This document shows, piece by piece, positions 1-7,343 of a stretch of DNA of 13,375 bases. Origin of the DNA: DATAYF01 sp036272735 (GTDB taxonomy: Bacteria; Chloroflexota; Ktedonobacteria; Ktedonobacterales; Ktedonobacteraceae); NCBI GenBank assembly GCA_036272735.1, contig DATAYF010000761.1:1-13375 (forward strand). Direction: 5' to 3'. The notes below the pieces were generated by a model. That model ran no database searches. It had not been told where the DNA came from and saw only the letters and a list, made by a program, of their open reading frames with translations. The translations under genes and the position numbers were made by a program. Each line of letters opens with the position of its first letter. The stretch's first letter is position 1.

Positions 1-1087
1 GACGGGCTTCAGCGAAGATACATAACGCGGCATGATGATCCCGATCCTGCGGGAAACAAGAATAGGCACATGTTGGGTTCTGGCAGAGGAACACCCGGTC
101 AGACAACTGCATATCTTCCCACTTCCACCCGCAACCATGGCCGGTCTTCGTGGAAGCAAAGAAACGGCCGACCTTGATCACTTGCCCGCCTCGCTGCTCG
201 ACCTTGCTCGACAAAAGTGACAAGCGTTTGCCCAACGCGGCGTCTGAGAACGAACGAGCCAGCTTGCGATTCTTCAGCAACCCATACCCGGTTGAGGTCT
301 TCCATGCCAATCATCCCGTAACCGTTGGCGAGCCGGGTGGTCAGCTTGTGCAGCACATCATCGCGCAGGCGGGTCATCCGATACTGGAGCCGTGCCACCT
401 GCCGACGGGCTTTTTCCCGGTTCTTTGAGCCCAACTTTCTGCGATGCAGCCGCTTATTCGCCTGGCGCAGTTTCCCCAGGGCGGTTTTGAGGAAGGCCTG
501 GTTCTCGACTCCCTCTCCCGTACGGAAAGCGTGGCCAGCCGGTTGAGACCCACATCAATGCCCACAGCCACCTGGTTCTTCGCCGGAATCTCATCTGGCA
601 GTTCCACCTGGATGGAGACAAACCACCACTGCGCTGTGTTGGTGATCCGTGCCCCGGTCACCTTGCCAGCAAACCGCAGATTCTCGGCCATATTGACCCA
701 GCCGAGCTTGGGGACCCAGATGCGATGATCGCCCAGTTCCAACTGATCATTGGCAAGAGAGAAGCTCGACTTGCTTCGTTTCTTGCTCTTGAACGTTGGG
801 CAACGAGCACGACCTTCAAAGAAGGCGGTAAACGCCTTGCCCACCTCAAGAAACGGCTGGTCAGAGGCGTTCTTCGTCACGTCCCAGGTCCAGGGGAACT
901 GCTCGCGCCTGATCTGGTTGAATTGCTTTTTGAGCTTGAAGGCCGTCGGTTTCTCCCCGGCTTCATATTGGCGGGTCCACTCGGCCAGTGCCCAGTTCCA
1001 GACGAAGCGGCTCGTTCCGGCAGCTTTGGCAAAGGAAACAGCCTGCTCCGGCGTCGGATGCAGTCTGATCTTCTGGGCACGAAGCAT
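1..1087 (-). pseudogene. tnpB: Decayed tnpB, IS200/IS605-family RNA-guided nuclease, three frames
   Basis: This is a TnpB (OrfB) gene broken into three reading frames. The first frame starts at 1087 (MLRAQKIRLHPTPEQ, preceded by AAAGGAG) and runs through the N-terminal domain to the RuvC-I motif VGIDVGLNR, whose Asp is residue 178. The frame is lost near 515-525. The second frame carries the arginine-rich linker and the RuvC-II motif GMEDLN, with its Glu codon at 300-302, and is lost near 281-290. The third frame reads on to the window edge with the zinc-ribbon and RuvC-III region (DRDHHAA, 27-46). The first zinc-ribbon Cys is replaced by Gly (codon 140-142, TGHGCG where families have TCxxCG), and the usual Asn of DRDxNAA is His. 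Two frameshifts plus lost ligands make this an inactive copy. An upstream in-frame ATG at 1123 exists but has no ribosome site. The extreme C-terminus lies outside the window. Confidence 0.9.
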
Positions 1088-1142
1088 GAGCAGGCTCCTT
1101 TGCACTCTACCAAAACGCGTCATACATGTCTCTATGAGAACG

Positions 1143-1169
1143 TTTCTTCTCTTGCGTCAATAGAAGAAA
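1143..1169 (-). repeat. Perfect 8-bp hairpin upstream of the decayed tnpB
   Basis: On the plus strand TTTCTTCT (1143-1150) and AGAAGAAA (1162-1169) form a perfect inverted repeat around an 11-base loop. It lies about 55 bases upstream of the tnpB start. IS200/IS605 elements carry subterminal hairpins at both ends, so this could be the left-end structure of the decayed element; no second copy or cleavage site is visible to confirm that. The stem is AT-rich and could also be chance. Confidence 0.3.
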
Positions 1170-1189
1170 AATAGCTGCTTTGTGCCAGC
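1163..1189 (-). terminator. Possible weak terminator after the alpha/beta hydrolase gene
   Basis: Reading the minus strand, 17 bases after the hydrolase stop codon comes GCTG-8 bases-CAGC (1186-1189 and 1174-1177) followed by TATTTTTCTT. The stem is only four base pairs, so it would be a weak intrinsic terminator, but it sits where the long gene block should end. Confidence 0.3.
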
Positions 1190-1205
1190 ATTCGATGGTA
1201 TGCTC

Positions 1206-2285
1206 CTATCTTTTCGGAAACTGTTGTGAACTCTTTCGCATCCAATCCGCCTGCTGTGGTCGGTGCTTATACACAATGTTATTATTGACGTGATTACCAT
1301 CCTCAAACATCCAGAGTTCTGCTTCTCCGCCTGCTTCTGCAACCATTTTTTCCGCATCCGCAGGAGGGATCAGTCTATCTAGCCGCCCCATGATGACAAG
1401 CAAAGGATTTCTTACATTCTTCATCACACCTTGGAGGTCGAAAGCTTGTAACTTTTCACGTGCCTCTAGCTCGTTCGTAGACTTGGTGCGATAGACAAAT
1501 GCATCACGCGTTAGTTGAGGCAATCGCTCAAAGTGACTTTCAATATTATAGCCTCCAGCGTTGGCAATAACCGCCTTTATTCGCGGCTCAAAAGCTGCTG
1601 CACGCGGAGCATAGTACCCACCCAGGCTGACACCCATCATGCCCACGTAGTTCGCATCCACATCTGACCGGCTCTCAAGATAATCGATGGCATAACGCAC
1701 AGGCACCTCGAAATCATGACGCATTGGATGCTCGAACTCCATCTCACCCTGCCCAGGACCATCGATAGCCAGCACTGCCATACCACGCTTCAGGAAGTCA
1801 TCACCATAAACATGGAGTTCTTCCTTCACGGAATCCAATCCAGGTACCAGGATCACCACCGGAGGTTTGGCAGTATGCCAGGGTTTTCTCAGAATACCAT
1901 ACATGGTTGCGCCCCCTTCGTAAGGGATGAGCACACGTTCGCCAGGAAAATCAAAATAAGGTAGTGCTCGCGTGTAGTCGCGCACCACATGTTCGTGTGC
2001 TATACGCAGTTCTTGCGGTTTATGCACAAACAGGTATTTTCCAAAGTGGTACGAGATTGCTGCATGGAAATAGTGGTAGCCAGCAGATTCATAATACCCT
2101 TTAGCTTCAGCCTGTTCGCCCATGTGCTCATGCATAGCACCACATTCAGACCACATCCGGCACCAATCATCCCAATGCTCTATACTATTGGTGACACGCT
2201 GAAAATCATTGGTATCCACGCCGTTAGCAACAAACCGGGGAGCCCAGTTGTCAATAGCACTCTGTACCTGTTCATCTCTTGCCAT
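1206..2285 (-). CDS. Alpha/beta hydrolase, DHPON-hydrolase (C-C bond hydrolase)-like
   Basis: A 359-residue cytoplasmic alpha/beta hydrolase. Residues 1-115 form a helical N-terminal domain rich in His, Tyr and Trp; the hydrolase core follows from about 117. The nucleophile elbow is GVSLGG with Ser220, the acid is probably Asp303 in GRLDRLIP and the base His332 in DGNHV; the oxyanion region is around LVPGLDS (146-152). Length, the helical front domain and triad spacing recall 2,6-dihydroxypseudooxynicotine hydrolase of Arthrobacter, which cleaves a C-C bond next to a ketone, and the related FrsA/DUF1100 proteins. Glu249 lies where that enzyme has an extra acidic residue, but I could not align this. 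The start at 2285 has AAAGGA nine bases upstream and follows livF by 24 bases, so it is probably the last gene of the transporter operon, acting on the imported compound or a derivative. Substrate unknown; esterase or acyltransferase activity is also possible. Confidence 0.85.
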   Translation of the reverse strand: MARDEQVQSAIDNWAPRFVANGVDTNDFQRVTNSIEHWDDWCRMWSECGAMHEHMGEQAEAKGYYESAGYHYFHAAISYHFGKYLFVHKPQELRIAHEHVVRDYTRALPYFDFPGERVLIPYEGGATMYGILRKPWHTAKPPVVILVPGLDSVKEELHVYGDDFLKRGMAVLAIDGPGQGEMEFEHPMRHDFEVPVRYAIDYLESRSDVDANYVGMMGVSLGGYYAPRAAAFEPRIKAVIANAGGYNIESHFERLPQLTRDAFVYRTKSTNELEAREKLQAFDLQGVMKNVRNPLLVIMGRLDRLIPPADAEKMVAEAGGEAELWMFEDGNHVNNNIVYKHRPQQADWMRKSSQQFPKR

Positions 2286-2309
2286 TTGCTCGTCCTTTCG
2301 ATGGATACT

Positions 2310-3035
2310 TCACGATATAGTAGAAAGCGTGCCACCAAGGTAAAGTCGGCCAATCTCTGGATTGTTTAGGATCTCCATGTGCGATCCTACCAGACGCACC
2401 TGGCCACTTTCCAACACAACCCCGGTATTGGCAATGCTCAGTCCTGTACGTGCGTTTTGCTCGACCAACAGGATTGTTCTGCCATTCCCTTGCATTACCT
2501 TGATAGTCTCTATCACCTGTTTGAACGTCTTAGGATCCAACCCCATTGATGGTTCGTCCAGTAAGATCACACGTGGGTCCAGCATCAGGCAGCGTGCAAA
2601 CTCCACCAGGCGTTGCTGTCCTCCTGACAAGTTACCCGCCTTATCTTGTGCGCGTGTTTTGACTACAGGAAACATCTCTTCGACTTCACGCAAGCGGCGT
2701 TCAACGAGTGATCTGTCGTGAAGTGTAAAAGCCCCCAGCCGCACGTTCTGCTGCACGGTCATGCTCGGAAACAGGCTATGGCTTTGCGGCACCTGCACTA
2801 TTCCTAATGCGAGGATCTGGCGCGGCTGCAAACCAACCAATGAATGATTATCGAAAGTAATCTCACCCAGGCGTGGTTTTAACAATCCACTGAGTACGCG
2901 TAGCACTGTGGACTTCCCAGCGCCATTAGGTCCAACAATACAAGTTGTGGTGCCCTGCTCCACTTCTATGGTGATGTCTTTTAGCACATCACTTCCATCA
3001 TAGCCCGCGTAGATATTGTTTAATCTCAACAGCAT
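2310..3035 (-). CDS. livF: Branched-chain amino acid-type ABC transporter ATPase LivF
   Basis: A 241-residue cytoplasmic ATPase of the HAAT (Liv) importer family, one of the two nucleotide-binding subunits driving uptake through LivH-LivM. Visible motifs in order: Walker A GPNGAGKS (35-42), signature LSGGQQR (136-142), Walker B VILLDEP (156-162), and the LivF-typical LLVEQN (189-194) where other ABC ATPases have a His switch. The short length with a C-terminus ending near YLGG is characteristic of LivF rather than LivG. It starts four bases after the livG stop, with its ribosome site (GGGAG) inside the end of livG, so the two are translationally coupled. The substrate is set by the binding protein, and Liv systems also carry amides, aromatics and other organic acids, so leucine or valine should not be assumed. 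Confidence 0.95.
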   Translation of the reverse strand: MLLRLNNIYAGYDGSDVLKDITIEVEQGTTTCIVGPNGAGKSTVLRVLSGLLKPRLGEITFDNHSLVGLQPRQILALGIVQVPQSHSLFPSMTVQQNVRLGAFTLHDRSLVERRLREVEEMFPVVKTRAQDKAGNLSGGQQRLVEFARCLMLDPRVILLDEPSMGLDPKTFKQVIETIKVMQGNGRTILLVEQNARTGLSIANTGVVLESGQVRLVGSHMEILNNPEIGRLYLGGTLSTIS

Positions 3036-3039
3036 CTTC

Positions 3040-3771
3040 TCAATCTCCCAAATACGCTTCTAGAACCGCAGAATTTCCGCGCACTTCCACTGGCGTCCCC
3101 TCAGCAATCCTGGTACCGCGATGCATGACAACCACCTTATGGCAAAGATTCATCACAAATTCCATGTTATGCTCAACCACCAGAAAGGTCACTCCGCGTT
3201 GGTTAAGGGTCCGAATGCGATCGGCCAGATAGTTAACCATCGTCGGATTAACGCCGCCAGCTGGCTCATCCAGCAAAATGACCTGCGGCTCGGCTATTAA
3301 TACAAAAGCGAACTCCAGCAGTTTCTTCTGTCCAAAGGATAGGCTTCCGGCAAACAAATCCTTAACTGCTGTCAACTCTACAAAATCTAGCAGTTCTATT
3401 GCACGCTCCTGCTCATGAGTTGAGCTCCAACGACTGATCAGACCTTTAAAGTCATTACGCTGAGCCGCCACGTGCATATTTTCCAGCACAGTCAGGCGCG
3501 GGAAGATCCGCGTCAGTTGAAAGGTACGCCCGAGACCCAGACGGAAGACCTTATCTGGCGCCACATTAGTAATGGTCTGCTCTCTAAAGCGTACCTGTCC
3601 ACTATCGGCCCGTTCGTAGCCAGTTATAACATTGAACATGGTGGTTTTCCCCGATCCATTGGGGCCGATCAGGCCAGTGATAGAGCCTGGTTCCACGCTA
3701 ACTGAACAGGTATTCAGCGCACGAATGCCCCCAAAGGATTTAGAAATGCCCTGTGCTTCCAATAGACTCAT
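3040..3771 (-). CDS. livG: Branched-chain amino acid-type ABC transporter ATPase LivG
   Basis: A 243-residue cytoplasmic ATPase partnering LivF. Motifs: Walker A GPNGSGKT (36-43), signature LSFGQKK (144-150), Walker B VILLDEPAGG (164-173) with the AGGVNP extension typical of LivG, and His201 of the switch loop in VVEHN. The linker between the Q-loop and signature is longer than in LivF (FQLTRIFPRLTVLEN, then about 40 residues), as expected for LivG. Its ATG overlaps the livM stop in an ATGA at 3768-3771, so expression is coupled to the permease. Nothing unusual is missing and the protein looks functional. Confidence 0.95.
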   Translation of the reverse strand: MSLLEAQGISKSFGGIRALNTCSVSVEPGSITGLIGPNGSGKTTMFNVITGYERADSGQVRFREQTITNVAPDKVFRLGLGRTFQLTRIFPRLTVLENMHVAAQRNDFKGLISRWSSTHEQERAIELLDFVELTAVKDLFAGSLSFGQKKLLEFAFVLIAEPQVILLDEPAGGVNPTMVNYLADRIRTLNQRGVTFLVVEHNMEFVMNLCHKVVVMHRGTRIAEGTPVEVRGNSAVLEAYLGD

Positions 3772-4853
3772 AGATTGATACCATCCTTCCTTTCAGCATC
3801 TGCAGACCTGGCAGAGTCAGTAGACCCAACAGTCCCACCTCCTAACGAGGGAAGTGCAGCAACAGGAGTGTCATTCACTGGATGCTGGCGGTGACGAGTG
3901 TATTGGAATTTGACCCATCGTTCGTTCAGCGTAGGGATAATACCTCGTGGCAGCAGCAGCATAATTATCAGGAAGAGCGCCCCGTAGATCACGAGATAAT
4001 ATCCGCTCGCTCCAAATTGTAAAGTGAAATACTGCTGAGCCGGTTCCAGAATCAGAGCACCCAGGATAGGGCCGCTAATCGTCCCCAGGCCACCCAGATA
4101 GACCATCAAGACCACTGCAACATCAAAGGTCGCATCAAAGCCAGAGGCCGGGTAAATCGACTCGACGAAGTAGGCCCAGATAGCTCCGACCATACCCACA
4201 ATCAACGCGGAAATTACAAAAGCTGTCAGTTTGGACGGCCCTGTCTTCACGCCAAGACCTAGTGCTCGATCCTCGTCATCACGTATTGCTAGCAAACCTA
4301 GGCCATATTTGGAGTTACGCACCCACCATGCAATGGCAACAGAAACTATCAATAAGATCAGAGCTACATAGTAGAACGGGAAGGAGAAAAAATCGCCGCT
4401 CCAATCGATTGGGACAGGCAGACTGAGACCAATAGTTCCATTGGTAATATTTCTCAGGTTATAACTCAGTAATTGTAGGATAAAGAACATGGCGATGGTG
4501 ATTACCACAAAGGTATGTCGTCGGACACGCAAAGCGATCCAGCCCAGCGGGACAGCAACGCCTGCTGCCACCAAACCTGCAAGCGGAACGAGTAAAAAAG
4601 GCGGATAACCAGCAGAAACTTTCCAATCCTGGCACATAATGGCCATTGCATAGCCACCCAACCCAAAGTAGGCCGCATGGCCAAGTGAGATATAGCCTGT
4701 ATAACCTGAGAAGATATTCCAGCCAGTAGCAGCGACGGCGAAGATCAATGTAAAGACCGCAATGGTCGTGACGGCTGGATTTGGGAATATCGATGGGAAG
4801 ATGATAGCTAGCACGAGCACCACTACGAGCCCGACTATTTTGAAAGTCCTCAT
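3768..4853 (-). CDS. livM: Branched-chain amino acid-type ABC transporter permease LivM
   Basis: A 361-residue inner-membrane permease with many hydrophobic segments (first at about 6-20, last about 283-301). The LivM signature GYTGYISLGHAAYFGLGGY lies at 50-68 and the cytoplasmic coupling loop that docks on the ATPases at about 190-216 (RDDEDRALGLGVK). It pairs with LivH to form the channel. Residues 312-361 are a hydrophilic, Pro/Ser/Gly-rich tail ending beyond the usual LivM C-terminus (after LPRGIIPTL); its role is unknown. The gene overlaps livH by ATGA (4850-4853) and has GGAAGGAAAC as ribosome site. A rival start is not needed because the first hydrophobic segment begins directly after the ATG. 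Confidence 0.94.
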   Translation of the reverse strand: MRTFKIVGLVVVLVLAIIFPSIFPNPAVTTIAVFTLIFAVAATGWNIFSGYTGYISLGHAAYFGLGGYAMAIMCQDWKVSAGYPPFLLVPLAGLVAAGVAVPLGWIALRVRRHTFVVITIAMFFILQLLSYNLRNITNGTIGLSLPVPIDWSGDFFSFPFYYVALILLIVSVAIAWWVRNSKYGLGLLAIRDDEDRALGLGVKTGPSKLTAFVISALIVGMVGAIWAYFVESIYPASGFDATFDVAVVLMVYLGGLGTISGPILGALILEPAQQYFTLQFGASGYYLVIYGALFLIIMLLLPRGIIPTLNERWVKFQYTRHRQHPVNDTPVAALPSLGGGTVGSTDSARSADAERKDGINL

Positions 4854-5725
4854 TGTTTCCTTCCCTCAACCCTGCCAAGCAATCCCTGTGGACGAAGCAA
4901 CAGGATAATTACCAGCAGGATGAAAAAGACAGTGCTAGCCCAGACGGGCGACCAGACCACCGAAGTAACGTCTTCAATCACTAACATACTCAAGGAAGCG
5001 ATCAGCGCACCCGATAAACTGCCCATCCCTCCAAAGATGATGATTGCCAGCAGACGCGAGATGAGATCATAGGAGCTACCAGCATTGAAGGCGTTGGTCG
5101 CCCCAAAGGCCATACCGCCAGCAGCAGCAAGCGCAATACCAATACCAAACGTAATCGCTGAAACCCGTTCGACATTGATGCCGATGAGTTCGGCGGCTGT
5201 ACGATTCTCCATTGCGGCCCGCACACTATGACCAAATTTGGTGCGATAGAGCATCAGATAAAGCGCACCTAGCAGACCTATAGCCAGCAGGAAGCCAAAC
5301 ACGTAGATATAGGAGAGATAGAATCCTCCAATCTGAAATGAGTCGGTAACGTACCAGGCCTGCAGTTTGACATTGTTCGCAGAGAAGACAAGGTTGAGTA
5401 TACCTTCAATGACCAGTGCCACTCCGTACGTTACAAGAATGGAAAGCATAGTACGGTCGCGCTTAATCGGGCGGATAAATAGCCACTCGATCAGCATTCC
5501 CAAGATAAACATAACTGGTAAGGTGATGAGCAGCCCTAAAAAAAGATCAATATGCAAGTTTTGCTGTAAGAAGTAGCTAAGGTAAGCACCCAATATGACC
5601 AAAGCCCCTTGGCCTACATTAATAATGTCCATCACCCCAAAAACAAGTGTTAGCCCGGATGCCATTAAAGCATAGACGCCTCCAGTGAGTAGTCCAGTGA
5701 TAATCGCTTCCAAAATAATATTCAT
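4850..5725 (-). CDS. livH: Branched-chain amino acid-type ABC transporter permease LivH
   Basis: A 291-residue inner-membrane permease. The N-terminus (MNIILEAIITGLLTGGVYAL) is the normal LivH beginning, followed by the conserved GLTLVFGVMDIINVGQGA (24-41) and the cytoplasmic coupling loop around RAAMENRTAAELIGINV (about 168-184). The start at 5725 is chosen because AGAGGA lies six bases upstream and the reading frame before it, open for another 57 codons, runs through the intergenic hairpin and reads as non-protein. The gene is separated from the binding-protein gene by 170 bases holding a strong stem-loop, and overlaps livM by four bases. Confidence 0.94.
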   Translation of the reverse strand: MNIILEAIITGLLTGGVYALMASGLTLVFGVMDIINVGQGALVILGAYLSYFLQQNLHIDLFLGLLITLPVMFILGMLIEWLFIRPIKRDRTMLSILVTYGVALVIEGILNLVFSANNVKLQAWYVTDSFQIGGFYLSYIYVFGFLLAIGLLGALYLMLYRTKFGHSVRAAMENRTAAELIGINVERVSAITFGIGIALAAAGGMAFGATNAFNAGSSYDLISRLLAIIIFGGMGSLSGALIASLSMLVIEDVTSVVWSPVWASTVFFILLVIILLLRPQGLLGRVEGRKQ

Positions 5726-5824
5726 GCTACGTCCTCTTTTCCTTCCGGCACAGAAGTTTAGTAACGGCAAGCTCAATCTACCTACCTTCGAGGTGCTACG
5801 CGCTATAAGCTCTACAAGATAGTG

Positions 5825-5864
5825 GGGAGTGCCTGCTGCCATGCCACTAGCAGCAGGCACTCCC
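5825..5864 (-). promoter_or_regulatory. Perfect 15-bp stem-loop between binding protein and livH
   Basis: GGGAGTGCCTGCTGC (5825-5839) and GCAGCAGGCACTCCC (5850-5864) are exact inverse complements around a 10-base loop. In the minus-strand transcript the stem is followed by CACTATCTTG, not a U-run, so it is not a standard intrinsic terminator. A small second hairpin (CAGCC-TTTGT-GGCTG, 5864-5878) abuts it on the side of the binding-protein gene. The position, just behind the binding-protein gene and ahead of the permease genes, fits an element that protects the upstream mRNA from 3' decay so that binding protein is made in excess. Confidence 0.8.
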
Positions 5865-5895
5865 AGCCTTTGTGGCTGTCTCATCACACTCAGCA

Positions 5896-7158
5896 CTAGG
5901 GCCAGTTGGGTTTAGGATACTCAGGAGCGTTCGATGCTTGCGATGCCGGATAGACTGAAACCAATGATCCTTTCTGCCATTGGAACAGATAGCCAGTGGC
6001 AAGGATATTTTGTCCTTGGCCATTGAATTTCACAGGTCCCTGAACACTCTGATAGGTATCACTTGAGTGGAGTGCGGCGATAATCTTCGTGTTATCGATG
6101 CTGTTCATTTTGGTTGCTGCCTGCTGCAATACTTGCCCTACAGAGAATGCCTCTGCCACGTCGGAACTGATTGCATCGGCTTTACCACCATATTGTGCCA
6201 GGTAGTCCTTCACCATCTGTGCATTCTGAAAGGTTTTGATAGCTGGATACCATCCACCATTCGGCACAAAAACACCCTCGGCATTAGTGGCTCCACCAAT
6301 AGCTTTGGTAAACTGCGCACCCTGGTCTGGTCCCGCAGTGGCAATGATGGCCCGTGGATTGTAATGCTGTTCTTTGAAGGCCTGGATGTATGCAACGATA
6401 TCAGGCAATAATGTACCGGTTACAATAACCTGCGCGCCTGAGGCGATCATCTTTTGAGCAATTGGAGTATAGTCAGTAGTTTCTGCTGGATATACCTGGT
6501 AGGAAACCGTTTTAACACCGGCTTGTTCCAGGTATGTTCTCGCGGTATCTACCTGTGGCTGAGTAAATGGATCATCCTGAGTAGCATAAGCTGCTGTTGT
6601 GGGCCGCTGCGCAGCTGGCAAGGAATGGATATACTGCGTAAAGCTGACCAGGAGATTCGCGACGGGTGCAGAAACATCAAATAGATTATGTAGACCCTGG
6701 GTAAAGACGGAAGGGCCACCGCCAGCGCCCTCGATAAAGGCATACCCGTAACGGTTGGCAACAACGGATGCCGATTTCGTGAGCAGGGAGGAAAATGGCC
6801 CAAATACCAGGTCACAATGATCAACAGTGATCAGCTTCTGGTAGTTAGTGACGACCTGGGCTGTACTACTGGCATCAGAGAGGATGTCCAATTGTACCTG
6901 GCGACCAAGTATACCACCATTTTTATTGACTGTCGCAGCCCACAGTCTGTATCCCTGCTGGAAGGCGAGGCCATCGGCAGAATAGTCGCCCGAAAGCGAT
7001 AGTGAAATACCAATCTTGATAGGTGTTTTCGTCTGGCTAGTACCGCTGGTAGTAGAAGTGCTACCTCCACCGCAGGCACTGAGCAAGAAAAGGGCAATAA
7101 GCAATAGGACGGTACTTTTCACCATGTGATTTTGCCGCAAGGAAGATCGTATGCTCAT
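5896..7158 (-). CDS. Type I periplasmic-binding-fold lipoprotein of a Liv/HAAT ABC transporter
   Basis: A 420-residue extracytoplasmic substrate-binding protein (LivJ/Peripla_BP_6 type). Residues 1-28 are a lipoprotein signal with hydrophobic core VLLLIALFLL and lipobox LSAC; Cys29 would be lipidated and anchor the protein to the outer face of the membrane. A Ser/Thr/Gly linker (30-45) leads to the mature start PIKIGISLSLSGDYS, the usual first strand and ligand loop of these proteins, followed by GGILGRQVQL (81-90). The start at 7158 has a strong GGAGGA site seven bases upstream. It captures the ligand and delivers it to LivHM. The ligand is not evident: family members bind branched-chain amino acids, amides, aromatic acids and other compounds. 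A stem-loop follows its stop by about 30 bases. Confidence 0.93.
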   Translation of the reverse strand: MSIRSSLRQNHMVKSTVLLLIALFLLSACGGGSTSTTSGTSQTKTPIKIGISLSLSGDYSADGLAFQQGYRLWAATVNKNGGILGRQVQLDILSDASSTAQVVTNYQKLITVDHCDLVFGPFSSLLTKSASVVANRYGYAFIEGAGGGPSVFTQGLHNLFDVSAPVANLLVSFTQYIHSLPAAQRPTTAAYATQDDPFTQPQVDTARTYLEQAGVKTVSYQVYPAETTDYTPIAQKMIASGAQVIVTGTLLPDIVAYIQAFKEQHYNPRAIIATAGPDQGAQFTKAIGGATNAEGVFVPNGGWYPAIKTFQNAQMVKDYLAQYGGKADAISSDVAEAFSVGQVLQQAATKMNSIDNTKIIAALHSSDTYQSVQGPVKFNGQGQNILATGYLFQWQKGSLVSVYPASQASNAPEYPKPNWP

Positions 7159-7343
7159 GATTGTCCTCCATTTGCCTTACGTGGGATAACACCATAGCTA
7201 CCCCATTACTGAAGAGTAACCCTCATGATTACCCTTAGTCTCTTAACGCCACTCTTCCGGTATTTTAGCAGAATGTGTATTTATCCTCCTCATCTTATAT
7301 TCGAACTACGATGCTCTGATTCAGTTTCCAATAACGCCCTGGC
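7159..7343 (-). promoter_or_regulatory. 185-base leader of the transporter genes with competing hairpins
   Basis: This is the longest non-coding gap inside the gene block, between the E2 stop and the binding-protein start, so a separate promoter for the transporter genes is likely here. A TATAAT-like TAAAAT lies at 7262-7267 (minus strand) and TATAAG further upstream, but neither has a good -35 partner. Downstream of them, GAAGAGT/ACTCTTC (7211-7217 with 7251-7257) can pair over a 33-base loop, while TTACT-GAAG-AGTAA (7206-7219) forms a local hairpin using the same bases, so the two structures exclude each other. No terminator U-run is visible. Confidence 0.4.

Noticed and set aside
725..1174. 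149-codon plus-strand open frame
   Set aside because: Antisense shadow of the tnpB N-terminal region; no recognisable protein features.
1206..2285. Assigning the cluster to nicotine degradation
   Set aside because: Only one gene resembles a nicotine-pathway enzyme; no nicotine or pyridine oxidase genes are present in the window.
5825..5864. Reading the 15-bp hairpin as an intrinsic terminator
   Set aside because: No T-run follows the stem on either strand (CACTATCTTG on the minus strand).
5726..5896. 57-codon N-terminal extension of LivH
   Set aside because: It would translate through the perfect hairpin and its residues do not look like a LivH terminus; the ATG at 5725 has a good ribosome site.
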